Assembly (NCBI RefSeq): GCF_030272615.1
Contig: NC_081414.1
Span: 341,920,717 to 341,984,716, forward strand
DNA length: 64,000 bases
Source: Cryptomeria japonica
Lineage: Eukaryota > Streptophyta > Pinopsida > Cupressales > Cupressaceae
Direction of reading: 5' to 3'
Positions within the stretch are counted from its first letter, which is position 1; each line of letters begins with the position of its first letter. Positions 23,005-36,400 of the stretch are shown in pieces. Under the pieces are notes generated by a model, which worked only from the letters and a program-made list of their open reading frames with translations, was not told the origin of the DNA and made no database searches. The position numbers and the translations under genes are program-made.

Positions 23005-24583
23005 TCAATTAAATGAGTGCACCAGCTCCTTGTTAAACTGGATGGTCGCCTTGTTGATTGCCTCCAATTCCTCCATAATGAACCTAGAGGTACCCTTATT
23101 GTTGCTCCTGCTTCTAGTCCTGGAACTAGGGCCTGTAGTTTTATTGCCACCAACAACAGAGTCTTCACTGCCCATATCTTTCTTTCTGTTACTGTCATCA
23201 GGGTCGATGTCAATAGGATTGGATCTATACTCTGCCACCATGGCATTGATCTTTTCCAGCCCCTCCATACTATTATTCATGGCCTCCTTACTAATGTCAA
23301 CCAGATTCTTAATATTATTCTTGATCTCCTCCATAGACTACTCAACCTTCTCAATTTTTTGCTCATGTTTATATTTCATAACCTCAACATCATGGGAAAG
23401 CTTCTAGGTCATGATCATGAGCTTCTCAAATTTGCTAGGCTCCGGCGAATCAGTGAAGATATCAATTATCTCCTTGATCCCCTCTTTGAGGGTATCAATC
23501 TCCTTCCCCACTCACTTCCAGCATTTCTCCTGGCTTCTAGTTGCCTCCATCACCAGATTCATCAGAGAACTATCCTTCTATAAAGCACTATCCACATCTT
23601 TAGGCAGAGTCCCCTACTTCTCCTTCAGGACATTAAGAGGAATATCCAATTTTATTTCCTGGTCCAAGGTCTTGGGAGCATATTCCTTAGCAACCAACTT
23701 CTTCTTTTTGGAATAAGGCTTAGTTTTAGAAATCATCTTGCTGGTCAATTTATATTTACTTGCATCCCGTCTGGGGGGGGTCTTGCCACTATGGGTTCCA
23801 GGAGTGACCAACATCTCACACTCTTCAACCATCTTATAATCAGGATCAACAAGGGATTTGACGCTCCCACTATCCTCCATCTCCATATCTGAATCAGAGA
23901 CATCTTGATCAAACATCTTGAACATTAGTCTTAGGGATTTGGCCATTCTCAGATAGAGAGGGCACAACTTCAAGGGCTTTGTCATACTCCATAATAAGCA
24001 CAATAAGCCCTTCATAGAGGACCGAATTATTGGGATTCTCTGCATGTTTTTCAAGACTATTCTCCAAAGAAGCAACTAGATAAAAATGAATTGAAATAAC
24101 TTTGCTATGCCTAAAGTGATTCAAGATGGTAAAATGATAAGAAAAGATACTGGCATATCTGCCATCAAGCGTAATGTACCTCATGATGAACTTGGCCATG
24201 TTCATCCAAGTGGCCATAAGATCCTTTCTGTTGTAGCCACCATCAACCATTTTATTAACTCTTGAACGCTCCTTGTCTTTATAAAAAAAAATCGCCATGT
24301 CTTCCTCCCCTGTTTTTCTGTCTCTGTGAAACCTTCTACCATTCACAACCAAACTCGTAACCGTAGCCACTAGGTTTTCATCTAGCTGATAATAAACACC
24401 ATAGGCCCTCAAAACCACTTTCTTCCACCTATTGACGAACGCTTCCATGAGTAGAGGAGAAGCGCCATGGAGTCTTTCCAAGAAGGGAACCATTCCCCCA
24501 TCAACAATTTCCTGCCAAACTTCCTTATTTTTCTTTCATTTATCGAAAGTGGACGGTTCTTGTCTATTCTTGTCCCCACCCAT
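23005..24583 (-). pseudogene. Third ORF of the LINE region, unknown function, broken
   Basis: An ATG at 24583 starts a frame about 190 bases downstream of the ORF2 stop at 24776-24778. The first ~220 residues look globular (VPFLERLHGASPLLMEAFVN, then RYITLDGRYASIFSYHFTIL). The next part is acidic (SDSDMEMEDSG), then Lys-rich (PYSKKKKLVAKEY). The end is predicted-helical, possibly coiled coil, and Ser/Arg-rich. A frameshift lies near 23935, and several TAG or TGA stops interrupt it. I do not recognise a family with confidence; it is loosely like plant transposon-associated proteins of unknown function. No poly-A separates it from ORF2, and a LINE-like 3' end follows at 22827, so it may belong to the LINE. 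It could instead be a separate older insertion. Confidence 0.5.
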
Positions 24584-24775
24584 AATGGTCTGGGTCACCA
24601 AACAGAAATAGGAAATGAGCCGCACCAGACAAGTCTCCAAACAGAAGCAAGATAGGGTCCACACAAGAAAACAGAAAATCTAAGCACAAGGGAAGTTTCT
24701 AGATCTTCGGATAGGGAAATTGAAAGGATACCATTTCTCCAACAGATTAATCAAGTCATGATTTTTCTTCATTGG

Positions 24776-26807
24776 TTACCGCAAGTGGATGGTATCATCA
24801 TAAGCTAGGTTGCACAAGGTTTTTAGGAAAGAGTCCCAATTGCTCCACCATTTTGCCACCACGTAGCCCACCGCCATATTGGCTAATAAATTTTATGCTT
24901 TATTGTCTTCCCGAAAAATGTGAGAAATTTTGAATTCATCCAACTCTTTAATCATATCACAACAATCTTTGATCAAGTTGGCGATATTCCAACTAGGATC
25001 TGTACACCCTTTTAAACAATTGATAATGTTGAGTGAGTCAAATTCCAACTAGACCTTTCTAAACCATTCTCTTTTAGCCATGTGTTACCCAAAATGGGTA
25101 GTGTTGGCCTCCGCAAAATGGTTAGACTGGGTGTCCAGAGGGAGCACCACCGTAGAAACCAGCAAACCCATATGATTCCTATCCACTCCCCCACACCCAA
25201 TCATCCCAGGATTACCTTTAGCCACCCCATCCACATTGATTTTGATCCATTCCGCATGGGAGGATGCCATAGAACATTTTGTTTGCACTGTTTAATTTTG
25301 TGCACATGAATGGATATATTCCAGCCAATTTTCCACCGTTTGATAGTATCCCACTCCTCCTGGAGAGTACGGAGGGGATGGTTGTTCCTTCTACTGGGGC
25401 AAGAGTGAATATAAAATTATCCTTGATGGCATTTCTTACTCTAATAGCCACAACAAGCGTAGGAGATTCCAAATTTCTAAAAAGCTCTATTGTTTCTTTA
25501 TTTCTAAATAACCCAAGCAATATGAGGAAGAGACATGTTCCAAAGGATTCCCAAAGCATGATTGTTGAAGGGGCACTTCCATTCAAACCATAGACTTTGA
25601 ACAGAATCAGGGAAGACCCAATTAGTGTTCCAGATATCAAGGAAGAAACTCCAGATATCCATGGCAAAAGAGCAGTGCAACAACAGATGACCAACATTTT
25701 TCTCCACTTCTTTGCATAGGAAGCATCTGTTAGTAATAGGGAGACCTCATTTACAGAGGTTGTCAATGGTAGAGATCTTACCCTGCATGAAAAGCCAAAA
25801 AGGGATGTTTATTTTTGGAATTAAAAGCTTATTCCAGATACTAGCCCAGAAGGGGGAGGGAGAAAAATTTCTGGAGATGAACTTGTAGGCATCAACAACC
25901 TTGAATTTCCCTGAAGAGGAGAAATTGCAAAACACTTCATCCTCCACATGGGAGTGAGGGATATGAATACAGTTTAACTAGGGTTGCAAAGGTATCAAAA
26001 CATTGTCCACAAATTTGAGATCTAACCAGGCTCCATCTCTAATATAATCAGTCACCGAGGAGCCAATTTTTCTGAGACATGATTCTTTGAAAGGAGCCCA
26101 AACAAAATCCGAAAGGGGGCCATCACCAATCCACCACTCCTCCCAAAATCTGATTTTAGTACCATTCCTCAACACCCATGTACAACCATGCAAAATAATA
26201 TTGGTGGAACCAAAGAAATTGCTCCATAAATCAGAGATAGGGTTGGGAAGGTCATAAGATTCCAGCATGTTTTGGATACCCTGAATGTGGTATTTATGCT
26301 TGAAAATGTCAATACATTCATTATTCTCTTTAAGACATCTCCACAGTTGCTTGGACATCAAGTATTTATTGAAATCTCTTAGATTTCTAATGTCCAGCCA
26401 CCCAATGGACTTGGGAAGGCAAAATTGTTTCCAAGCCACAAGATGCAACCTATTCTTAATTTCAGTCCAAGCCCACACATTTTTTTTGTTGAATTCTTTC
26501 CAGTCTATCAACAATTTTGGGGGAAATTTTGAATAAACTCATAGCATATATTGGGAGACTCTGAAGCATGGCTTTGAGAAGATGGAGCTTTCCATCTTGG
26601 CTTAACAAAGCACCTTTCCACCTAGCTAGCTTATTCTGGAATCTATCAATAAGATTCAACTAGAAGGAATCAGGGGTCGGGCCATGACAGAGGGGCAGAC
26701 CTAAGTAAGAGTCAGGAAGAACCCCAAATTTACACCCAAGAATCATGGCAATCTTCATTTTTTGGTGCTCCGGGGTGTTAAAGAAAAAAATTGAGCTTTT
26801 TGCTAGG
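24776..26807 (-). pseudogene. LINE ORF2 C-terminal part: connection, zf-RVT, RNase H
   Basis: The minus strand reads from the RT connection (YLGLPLCHGP near 26700, then KLARWKGALLSQDGKLHLLK near 26615) through WVLRNGTKIRFWEEWW near 26140. A zf-RVT region follows (CFLCKEVEKNVGHLLLHCSF near 25730-25670). An RNase H domain starts at about 25250 with KINVDGVAKGNPG, whose Asp is the first catalytic residue. A stop lies at 24776-24778. A few stops and frame changes break the sequence. A C-terminal RNase H is known in one group of plant L1 elements and would remove RNA from the hybrid. The 5' continuation is at 38605-39363. Confidence 0.8.
26803..26807. repeat. Left TSD of gypsy element 1
   Basis: CTAGG here pairs with CCAGG at 38600-38604, one mismatch. 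Removing the element and one copy restores the LINE reading frame, which supports the pairing. Confidence 0.65.
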
Positions 26808-28426
26808 TGGTGCAGGAGCACCTAGGTCCTAGTTTTTTTGTTTTGCAAATTTTGGCTTATACTGACCCTATCCAAGTCAGTGGTGAATAAGGAATCTAGG
26901 AGGGTCCAAGAGTGAGTATTTAGTGTCAATGTAGGCCTAGGTTGAGTTCATTTTACTTAGGTTTGCATTTTTGTGTAAATAGTGTGTTTTAGTAGGTTTT
27001 TGGCCTTTTTGTTGGTCAAATGTGTCAAAAGTTGGTAAAAGAATTTGAGAGGGATAAATAGGTTTTAGGAATGTTTGAAATTATATATTTCATGTTTTAT
27101 AACAGGTCACATGAGTTGGAGAGGCCAAAAGTGGAAAAAACACAAAGTTGCAAAAAGTTGTCATGACAATTTTTGTCTTGAAATTGGTCCCACGTTGAAG
27201 CTAGGGCTTTCTCAAAGCCATGGAAGGACTCCAAACATGGTAATTCTATAAAAACCCTCTCTTACACATTTACCAAGGTTGGTGTACTTGGCTTTTGGAA
27301 GCAATAATCAAAATACAAGATTTTGGATTGCACTTTTCTTTGTTTTTGTCAATTTTTGCATTCTTTGAAGGTTTAATGGATTGAATCCATGAATCCAATG
27401 ATGGATTGAGGTTTAATAGTGTGTTTCAGGGTAGGTTGTTCATTTTCAATCTTTTTATTTAGCATTTACTACTATTTAGGTGATTTGATTCACAAGTAGC
27501 CAGTTTTGGCTTGTAATTAGCAGTTTTTGCTAAAATGGGTGCCCCATAAAATCCCACCATGTGTTCATCATGGAATTTTGGGATATGGTAGGAAACCCAT
27601 TTTATAGTGTAAATATGAAAGGATAAGGTATGAAAGTTTCATTTGATATTTTTAGCATCTTGCCCTAGGCAAGCCTAGGAGCAACTCAACTAGAGTTGGC
27701 AAGATGAAAAGTTAGCACAAAGTGTAGAGGTGAATGTAAATGAAAGTCCCAAGATTTGGGGAAGTTTTAATAGGTTATTATAGGTCTTCTTGTGCAGGAG
27801 GAATCCTCAATAGTTCCATTTGAAGGTCCAAAGACAAGATTTACTTCCTGCTGCCAATCAAGTGCCTAGAAGCCCTTGAAATTCTCATTTTGGGGTTTTT
27901 GTATGCAAAGAAGGGTTGGAAGCTTAAAACCACTGAAATACTTTGGGGTTGAGTGAATATTTGAATAAAATACATTTTTTTGGGGGGGTCCTTTGGATCG
28001 TTTTAGCCCAAGACCTAAAAAACCGGTTCTAGGAGGCCTAATTGGGCTCTTTCCCTTGTAGCCTTTTCTAGACCAATTTTTGAAATCGGTAAGAAACCTT
28101 TGGATGGAAAACCACAAATTGTCCTTGAAACCATCTAAAAACATGAGAGAATAACCCTCTACACCTCTACAACATCTCAAGAACATTGGAGGGCATTTTG
28201 ATGAATTTGAGCCAAGAAGCCATCTTTGAGCATATGGAAAAAATAGCAAATTGGTAGGGTTCCTAGCAAGGACACTTGAAGAAAACACCTTGGAGTGAGT
28301 AAGAGAAAGCCATAGAAGATATTGAGAAGGAATTTTAGGTCTAGAAAGCAACTACGCCTAGTGAGTTGGTGAAATTGAGGAACATCAACTTAGTGAAGTG
28401 TTGAGCAGGCTAGGTGAACCCTATCA
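26808..28426 (+). repeat. 5' LTR of gypsy element 1
   Basis: It starts TGGTGCAGGAGCACC and ends CCCTATCA. It matches 36977-38599 nearly throughout, with scattered substitutions and small indels. A clear TATA box (CTATAAAAACC) is at 27246-27256, so U3 is about 440 bases. Confidence 0.92.
27246..27256 (+). promoter_or_regulatory. TATA box in the 5' LTR of gypsy element 1
   Basis: CTATAAAAACC is preserved in the 3' LTR at 37418-37429 as CTATAAAAAACC. It is the likely core promoter of the element. Confidence 0.6.
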
Positions 28427-28429
28427 AAT

Positions 28430-28442
28430 TGGTATCAGAGCC
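28430..28442 (+). promoter_or_regulatory. Primer binding site, initiator tRNA-Met
   Basis: TGGTATCAGAGCC lies three bases after the LTR end. This is the standard primer site complementary to the 3' end of plant initiator tRNA-Met. Confidence 0.92.
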
Positions 28443-28503
28443 TACAAGATTTGGGATAGTAAGGTTGATTTCCTTGTTGTCAAGAGAGTCAGTTGGAGAT
28501 AAC

Positions 28504-29556
28504 ATGGTGATCAATGCTGAATTGGCAAGGAAAGTGGAAGATCAGGAGGAAGAGAATAGGCTCCTGAAGGAAAAGTTGGAAAGATTGGAGAGTAAGCTTG
28601 GTGATTTTGAGACCAAGGTAGAAGAAGTGTATGTAAAAGTAGGAGCAGAAGGAAAGGGTAAAGAAGTGGTAGAGATAGATAAGATACCTGAACCTGATCC
28701 TATCTTAGAGAAAGAACCTTTCTTGAAGGAATTGAAGGCCTTGAGTGGAAAGTCACTGGAAGGATTTCCATTGTTCACTAGCAAGATGGAGGCATAAGTG
28801 GTCCTAGAATGGATAGAAGGTATGGAGAACCACTTTGAGTGTGAAGGCATAACTGAAGCCCAGAGAGTCAAGGTAGCCAATTCCAGGATGAGAGGAGCTG
28901 CTCTCACATGGTGGCAATTTGTACAAGATGAGAGGAAGAAAATGGGAAAGCACCCATCTCTTCTTGGAAAGGGATGTTAGTCAAAATCAAAGAAGTCTAT
29001 CTCCTTGATGACTATGAAGTGCAAATTCATAGGAAGTGGAAAAACTTAAGGCAAAAAGATCTTGATGTTAGTAGCTACATGGAGGAGTTTCACAAACTTA
29101 GCCTTAGATCTCATGTGGTAGAAAAGGAGAGTCTCAAGGTTGCTAGGTACCTAAATGGTCTACGGTGGAACATCCAAGAAGAGATCAGTCTAATGAGCCC
29201 AAAAACAATCCATCAAACCTTTCAACTTGCCCTTAAGGTAGAGTAAAAACTGAAATGAAGACATGAATCAAGCAACAATTGGGGCAAGGGTAGAGGAAAA
29301 GACAATAGAGGCCATAGGGGAGGCTTTGGAGGAAGGAGTTCTGAACAAAGAACACAAGGAGAGTCTAAACTCACTGAGCAGTAAGATAGTGGCAGTAGTA
29401 GAGGAGGATACAATAGTGGAAAGGGATCCAATAGTGGTTCTAGAGGAAGATCTAGTAGCCAAGGTAGAGGTTCCTCATACTTTGCAACAATGAAGTGTTA
29501 CCATTGTAACCAACTTGGTCATCCAGCATATAGGTGTCCAGAGAAGGGATTATCAT
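28504..29556 (+). pseudogene. gag of gypsy element 1, broken
   Basis: ATG at 28504 opens a frame with an N-terminal coiled coil (EEENRLLKEKLERLESKL). A retrotransposon capsid region follows with RMRGAALTWW near 28887 and the segment around 28990-29240. A zinc knuckle (CYHCNQLGHPAYRC) lies at about 29492-29533. A TAA at 28795-28797, frame changes near 28975 and 29246 and a later stop break it. Capsid assembly and RNA binding would be its roles. The solo LTR at 29557 interrupts the frame just after the knuckle; the sequence resumes at 33409. Confidence 0.8.
29552..29556. repeat. Left TSD of the nested solo LTR
   Basis: ATCAT here is repeated exactly at 33404-33408, directly after the solo LTR. 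Confidence 0.85.
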
Positions 29557-32500
29557 TGTAGTACCCCTACTTGTTTGGACTCATATTTTATTCTTATTGT
29601 TTTCAGTGGATACATTACCATGTTTTGTTATTCAAACTTATATGACATTATTTCATGCTTTATCTGGATATGAGATGCATAATTTATTTGCAGTATTTCA
29701 GTACTTGTGATTTATGACATTTTATGGATTATTGCTATGTATTGACACTTTATTTTATCTATGCAATGTGGAATTATATGTTGTGTGTTTGCGAGTGTAT
29801 TGGATGCAAGGGGATGATTTTGATTCACTCATTTCGATGAGATAGGGAATGTCACGATTATCCTTCATCGGTGTGTATGCCGTGTTTTCTATATTGTATA
29901 TACGCATGTGTGGTTTGGTGATGCAAGATATTGCAGGTACAAGTACCGGGTAGGTACAGGGTATCATCTCCACCTGGCTTCACAGGTCTGAGCATTCCTT
30001 ATATTTTCCTATGGAAGTAGAAGAGATAGTAATTGACCCTATTTTATTAAGTTACACTCATGTGAGTGTCGTCAGTTGGTCGTCCGGTCAGTTTGTTCGG
30101 CCTTCGTATTTTGTTGTTTGATCTTTTATGAGTATTTGCTTGAGGTTTACTCAGTTTGTGTGTTTAATGACTTTAATTATTGCATGTTATATTTTATTTG
30201 TCTATGAAGGGTGAAAAATTGTTAATAATGTGAATTAAGTATCGACTCTATGATTTAAGGTCCTTCGTGTAGAAGTAGGTGAATTGTTGAAACTATATTC
30301 AATGTTTGGTTTTCAGAACTATACTATAGTTGTACGTATTTTAAATATTAGGAATCGATTATAAACTTATATATATATTCGAAGGTGAATATAGTATATG
30401 ACTAATTATATTTTAATGTGATTTATGATAAGTTGAATAATTTGGATTCTATGACTTAACATACCTTATATCCAATGATTATTGTCCTATGTATAAGAAA
30501 GTATAATTTTATTAATGCTTGTTTTACAAATTTTATATAAATATTAGTTAGATAACTTTGAATTCGATCGTATATATCTATATATTATATATATATATAT
30601 ACAATTATCGTGAAATTTGTTTACGTCAAGAATTTTGTTTATATCTACGTAATCATTTGAGATTAAAATAAATATATATACGTATTATATATATATATGC
30701 ATATGAATCAACCTTATACTTGTATAAATCGACCATATACAAGTATATAAATATGTAATTATGGTATATAAAAACATATTTTAAAATTATAAATATATAT
30801 ATATATATATATATATTAATGAAAATTCATTAACTATATATTAGAAATATAATAAAAATGAAAATTAAAATAAAACAAAATTATAAATGGAAGTGGTAGG
30901 TTTAAGTTGAAAGTTATTTAAACAATAACTAGGGTGGCCGATAGTAATATCAACCACCCCCCTTAATAAAAGGGAGGGGTCGGTATTACCACTGACCACC
31001 CTCCTCCCTTTTTAAATATATACCCTGCGTTGTAGTGAATATAGTGGGAGGCATCGATCATTATGCAACCATGACCATTAAGATATGTGGTGGTAGGGAT
31101 TAATGTAGGGGTAGGAATTAATGTAGGGATTAACTTGGAAAGTAACGTGGTTCACCAGCCCACGTAAACCCATCGATATCCACCGTAATCAACATGTATA
31201 AGATAGTTATTTAACTTGCATGTTTTTAGGAAGTTATTTTTAGTAAAGTCGACTTAGTCTTGGAGTTAAAAGCCTCATGGATAGTCTACAATTATGGTCT
31301 TAACCACTTTAGAGGTTTGGTGTCACAAAATAGAAAATAAATAACTTGCATGGTGAACACATAGGTGTTCAAATACGATTAGGACTATTATGATGCAATT
31401 AGATCATGAGTGGTGTCATTTAGAATCAATCCACCTCTAGTAGAGATAGCCCAAAAATAGGAAAGAAGGTAGATGACAACCCTATATATAGACCATTGAG
31501 CTGGAGAAAAAGGGGATGAGGAAAAATGGAGAGGCAGGATTGAAAAGGACACACACTCTCAAGCAAGGAAGGACGATAGATTCGTGAAGAGAAGAAGAGA
31601 ATAGAAGAGAGGAATAGAGAAGATACTTTTAAGGTATCAAAGAGAGATAGAGACAAATTTTAGATAGAAATAGGAATAGATTGGAGATAGATTTGCAAGC
31701 AAGGCGTAGTACTATTTGGCGAAAGAGCATCGAAGTCTTACAAACTAGTCCAAGCTTACAAGAGGTCGGATTTCTTTTGAACATGGTTATTATTTGGTAT
31801 AAGAAAGTATGAAATTAGAAGTTTTAAATATAAAGTATGATTATTTATATGTGTTGCATATGTCGTTATTTATTGGAAATGCATTATAATGCCTAAGCTC
31901 TCTATATTCCCATGTGTCTTGGTTCATTTATCTCTTTTCTCAATAAAATGACAACATTTATTTATTCGTATTTATATAGTTGTAATTCTTATTTTCTGGA
32001 AATCTTAAATTGCAATTTATTTATGCATTTGGTTGTTTTAAGGAAAGATTGTCTGCATTAGGTTCTTGTTTAAATGGTGGTTGCAGTCAAGTCTAAATTC
32101 CATTACATTTCAGGTTGAGTTGTCATTGTGCCCTATCTTATTATGTTTCTTGGTCAGGTGTTGATGTATAACCTTAATTGATGTGAGCCATTGTATGTTT
32201 AGTCCAAATGCTCAATCTTGGGATAGTGATTGCGTATCCTTCACCTGTGGTATGTCAGGATTAGGTATGGTTGTATGTGTCACCATAGAGTTCTCATAGA
32301 GAGACCTTTCTTGTAGTGTCCTATGAGAGAGAGTGGATTTCGAGTGGGGGTTGTGCCCGAAGTGGATGATAGGATAACCCATTGAAAGTCAGTTAAAAAG
32401 TGATAACCTAAAAATTGATATGGGTGGGATAAATATTAATTAAGATAATGTGCCTCATGCATAGGTGAGTGCTAGTACAGGGCTCATAATGTTACGAGAA

Positions 32501-33403
32501 GGCTTGGAATGGCAAAATTACCACCTTGTCTTCATGAAAGGATTGGTAGGGTTTGCATGAGACTTAGTTGGAACAGGAGGTTCGGGAGAGGTTACCAGGA
32601 TAACCTAGGATGGGGGTCGGGACCTATGGATGTTGTACCATGGTATCCATCTTAAGCTATGCGATGAAACTCTCTTCTAAGAGTCACTAGTGTTTGTGAG
32701 TTGAGTCACATGGATTTTTGTGAAGTCTTGTAGTCTTTTGTACTTGTTTTACTTTGCTTGCTTGAGGGTTTTCTACTATCTCCTAGCACGGTGGGGTGGT
32801 TCCATTTCAGGATCACATGGTCGGGTGGTAGTGTCATTTCCCATCGGATGTTCTAGAATGTATCTTCAGGTGAGGAAGGGCTTCACTGGTGTTTCTAGGT
32901 TCGTGGTTCATGTTCCAGCTCATTCTCATGATCATTGTTCAGTTGAGACCTTGTGGTCATTGTATCTACTTTTATGTAACCTTGATATTGTAACTTTGTA
33001 ACCCATGGTATTTGTGGTAACCATGTATTTATGGATATTGTAAAAGGGAATCATTGGAATGTTTGTTATTTTAGTTGCCTTAATATTTTTTATATATGAT
33101 CTATGAGAAATCAATGCATTGGAGTTTGATTCTTTCATTACGGAATATGGATGTATGTGTAGTTTTTGTCTTAAGCATTTAATTTTCCTAATTAGCTAAA
33201 CAATAGGATTAACCGTGGTGTTAGTATAATCTACGAATTAATTCTTCCTTGGTAACCCTTAGGGAATCATGTGTTAGACTTCCATTGTGTTATTAAACAT
33301 GCAAGTGATATTTAATGCACTTGTTCTTTTTTTAAAAAAAAATTACGCCCTTTAGTTGCCTAGTTGTTTTGTTTTCCTTTAGGGTTTTTGGCGGGGCATT
33401 ACA
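29557..33403 (+). mobile_element. Solo LTR, 3847 bp, inside gypsy element 1
   Basis: The block starts TGTAGTACCCC and ends GGGGCATTACA. These ends are imperfect inverted repeats, and exact ATCAT TSDs flank them. It interrupts the gag/pol of the host element, whose protein sequence resumes on the other side. No internal domain, primer site, PPT or second LTR is seen, so it is a solo LTR left by LTR-LTR recombination. The orientation is not certain. It contains several TA microsatellites (30583-30600, 30683-30698 and 30793-30818) and an imperfect inverted repeat at 30933-31000. Confidence 0.85.
30933..31000. repeat. Imperfect inverted repeat in the solo LTR
   Basis: GGTGGCCGATAGTAATATCA pairs imperfectly with CGGTATTACCACTGACCACC across an AATAAA-containing loop. 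CCACCCCCC next to the loop pairs with AGGGAGGGG. It could form a hairpin of about 30 base pairs. Confidence 0.6.
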
Positions 33404-33408
33404 ATCAT
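33404..33408. repeat. Right TSD of the nested solo LTR
   Basis: Exact ATCAT copy of 29552-29556. The coding sequence of the host element resumes at 33409. Confidence 0.85.
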
Positions 33409-36400
33409 CACATGGTGGTGAAAGGAGAGTGAGCTATCTTCAAGAAGAGTCTTCAAGCAACAAAATGTCAGAAGTTTCCTTAGAGTCAGAAGCGGGGTGA
33501 CAACTTGATGATAAGGAGAACCTTGATCAAGGAACCAGTTAGAGAAGAGCCTAGCCAAAGAAGGTCCTTGTTTAGAATCAAATGCAAGATTATGGATAAG
33601 GTGTACAAGGTGATAATAGATTCAGGGTCTAAAAATAATATTGTATCAGAAGAGGTAGTGAGCAAGCTCAAATTGCAAAGAATACCTCACAACAATCCTT
33701 ATAGAGTCACTTGGCTGAACAAAGGCCAACATGTTCTGGTTAATGAGCAAGAATGGGTGGATTTTACCATTGGAAGGTATAAGGACAAGGTACTATGTGA
33801 TGTCCTACCCATGGATGCATGTCATCTTCTATTAGGAAGACCTTGACAATTTGATAGACAAGCTATCCATGATGGAGCCAAGAATGCATACTCATTCAAG
33901 AAAGATGGAGTCACATTCAAGATTCAGTCTATCCTTGAGGAAGGTAAAAAAAGGGTAGCGGGTCCTAATGTCCTTTTGGTGAGTGAAAAGTAGTTCTTGA
34001 AGACACTTGAGGAAGGTGAAGGTGTAGGGTTTGCACTAGTGATGAAGCCTAAAGAGGAAGGAAAGAAAGAGCAGCAAGTTCTACCAAAAGAAGAGCAAGA
34101 TTTGTTGGAGAAGTTCAAAGGCATTGTAAGTGATGGGTAGCCAGCCACATTACCTCCTAAAAGAGCCATTAGCCACCAAAAAAATTTCATTCCCGGAGCA
34201 TCCTTACCTAACAAGGCAGCCTACAAAATGACTCCTCAGCAAAATATTGAGATTGCAAAACAAATCCAAGACCTTTTAGATCAAAGCCTAATTAGGAAAA
34301 GCATTAGCCCTTGTGCTGTCCCAACTATGTTAGCACCAAAGAAAGGTGGTACTTGGAAGTTGTGTAATGATTCTAGAGCCATAAATAGGATCACCATCAG
34401 ATATAGGTTCCCTATTCCTAGAATAGAAGACCTAATGGATTGTTTAGGGGAAGTCGACTTCTTTACCAAGATAGATCTCAAAAGTGGATACCACCAAATC
34501 AGCATCAAGGAGGGTGATGAATGGAAGACTGCATTTAAGACTACTGAAGGTCTTTATGAGTGGCTTGTAATGCCATTTGGCTTATCCAATGCTTTAAGCA
34601 CCTTCATGAGACTCATGAATGAGGTGATGAAGGACTTCATAGGTAAATTTGTGGTGGTTTACTTAGATGATATTCTCATTTTCAGTAAAGATAGAGCAGC
34701 ACATCTTATCCATTTGGAAAGTGTATTAAAAAGATTATATGATGAAAAGCTAGCCATAAATCTGGAGAAATGTGAGTTTGCTAAGCAGGAATTGGTTTAC
34801 CTTGGTTTTGTGTTATCTCAAGGAAACCTCAAGATGGATCCCAGCAAAATTGAAGCCATTATAAATTGGCCCACTCCTAGATCGACAATAGAGGTGAGAA
34901 GCTTCCATGGATTAGCTCAATACTATAGGAAATTCATAAGGCAGTTTAGTGCTATATGTGCACCAATGTTAGAAACCATTAGAGGTGGAATGAAATCAAA
35001 ATTTCAATGGAGTGAGGTAGCAAACACAGGTTTTGAAACCTTGAAGGAGAAGATAGCTACTCAACTGGTGCTAGTGTTGCCAAGTTTTGAGAAACTCTTC
35101 ATTGTGGAGTGTGATCCAAGCAATATTGCAGTAGGTGTTGTCCTAAGCCAAGAAGGAAGACCAGTAGCCTTCCATAGTGAGAAGCTAAGTGATTCCAAGA
35201 GGAAATACTCCTCCTATGACCTTGAGTTGTATGCTTTAGTGCAAGAATTGAGAAAATGGAGACATTATCTCTTACCCAAAGAATTTGTGGTGTACACGGA
35301 TAACCAAGCATTGAGTTTTCTGAATTCCCAAGACAAACTCAGTCACAAACACATGAAATGGGTGGAGTATATGCAGGCCTATAAATTCACTATTATGCAC
35401 AAGAAACGACAGCAAAACTAGGTAGTTGATGCACTAAGTAGGAGGCTCTTGACAGTCCAAGAAATCCAATTAAGAAGCATAGGTGTGGATAGTTTTAAAG
35501 ATTTGTATGCAGAGGATGAGGGCTTCTCAAGTGCCTATCAAATATGCAAGGAGTATCAAAATCATTTCCATAGTGAATACTCAGATTTCACTTTACAAAA
35601 TGGGCTATTGTTCAAAGGTGGACAACTTTGTGTGCCTAAAGGCTCAATGAGGGAAAATCTTATACAAGAGAAATACAATGGCAGCCTTAGTGGTCATTTT
35701 GGAGTCAATAAGACTCAAGAGTTGGTTCATAGATTCTATTATTGGCCAAGGATGAATCAAGATGTGAAGAGGTATGTAGAGACTTGCATAGTTTGCCAAC
35801 AAGCCAAGGGTACTTCAACAAATGTCGGTTTGTATCAACCACTTCCCATACCAATTAGACCATGGGAATGCATTAGTATGGACTTTGTGGTAGGTTTGCC
35901 AAAGACAAAACAAGGATATGACTGCATTTATGTCATTGTGGATAGATTTAGCAAAATGGCTCACTTTGTGCCTTGTAAGATCACTCATGATGCATGCCAC
36001 ATAGCTTAGTTGTTCTTTAAGGAAATAGTAAGGATGCATGGTTTACCATTAAGTATAGTTTCAGATAGGGACTTCAAATTTATGAGTCATTTTTAGAAAA
36101 CATTATGGCAAAAGCTTGGCACAAACCTCTCTTTTGGATCAACCTACCATCCTCAAATAGATGGATAGACCAAGGTGTGAATAGAAGTTTGGGAAACTTA
36201 TTGAGGTGCCTTACCAAGGAGTATGGGCAAACATGGGATCAAGTACTTGCTCAATCTGAATATTCATACAATGACACCATAAATAGGACTACTAGTAAAA
36301 GCCCTTTTGAAGTAGTCTATGGTTTGCACCCAAGAGGCATTTTTGAGTTGAGGGATTTAGGAAGTGCAGAAATCAAAAATGGATATGCAGAGGACTTTTA

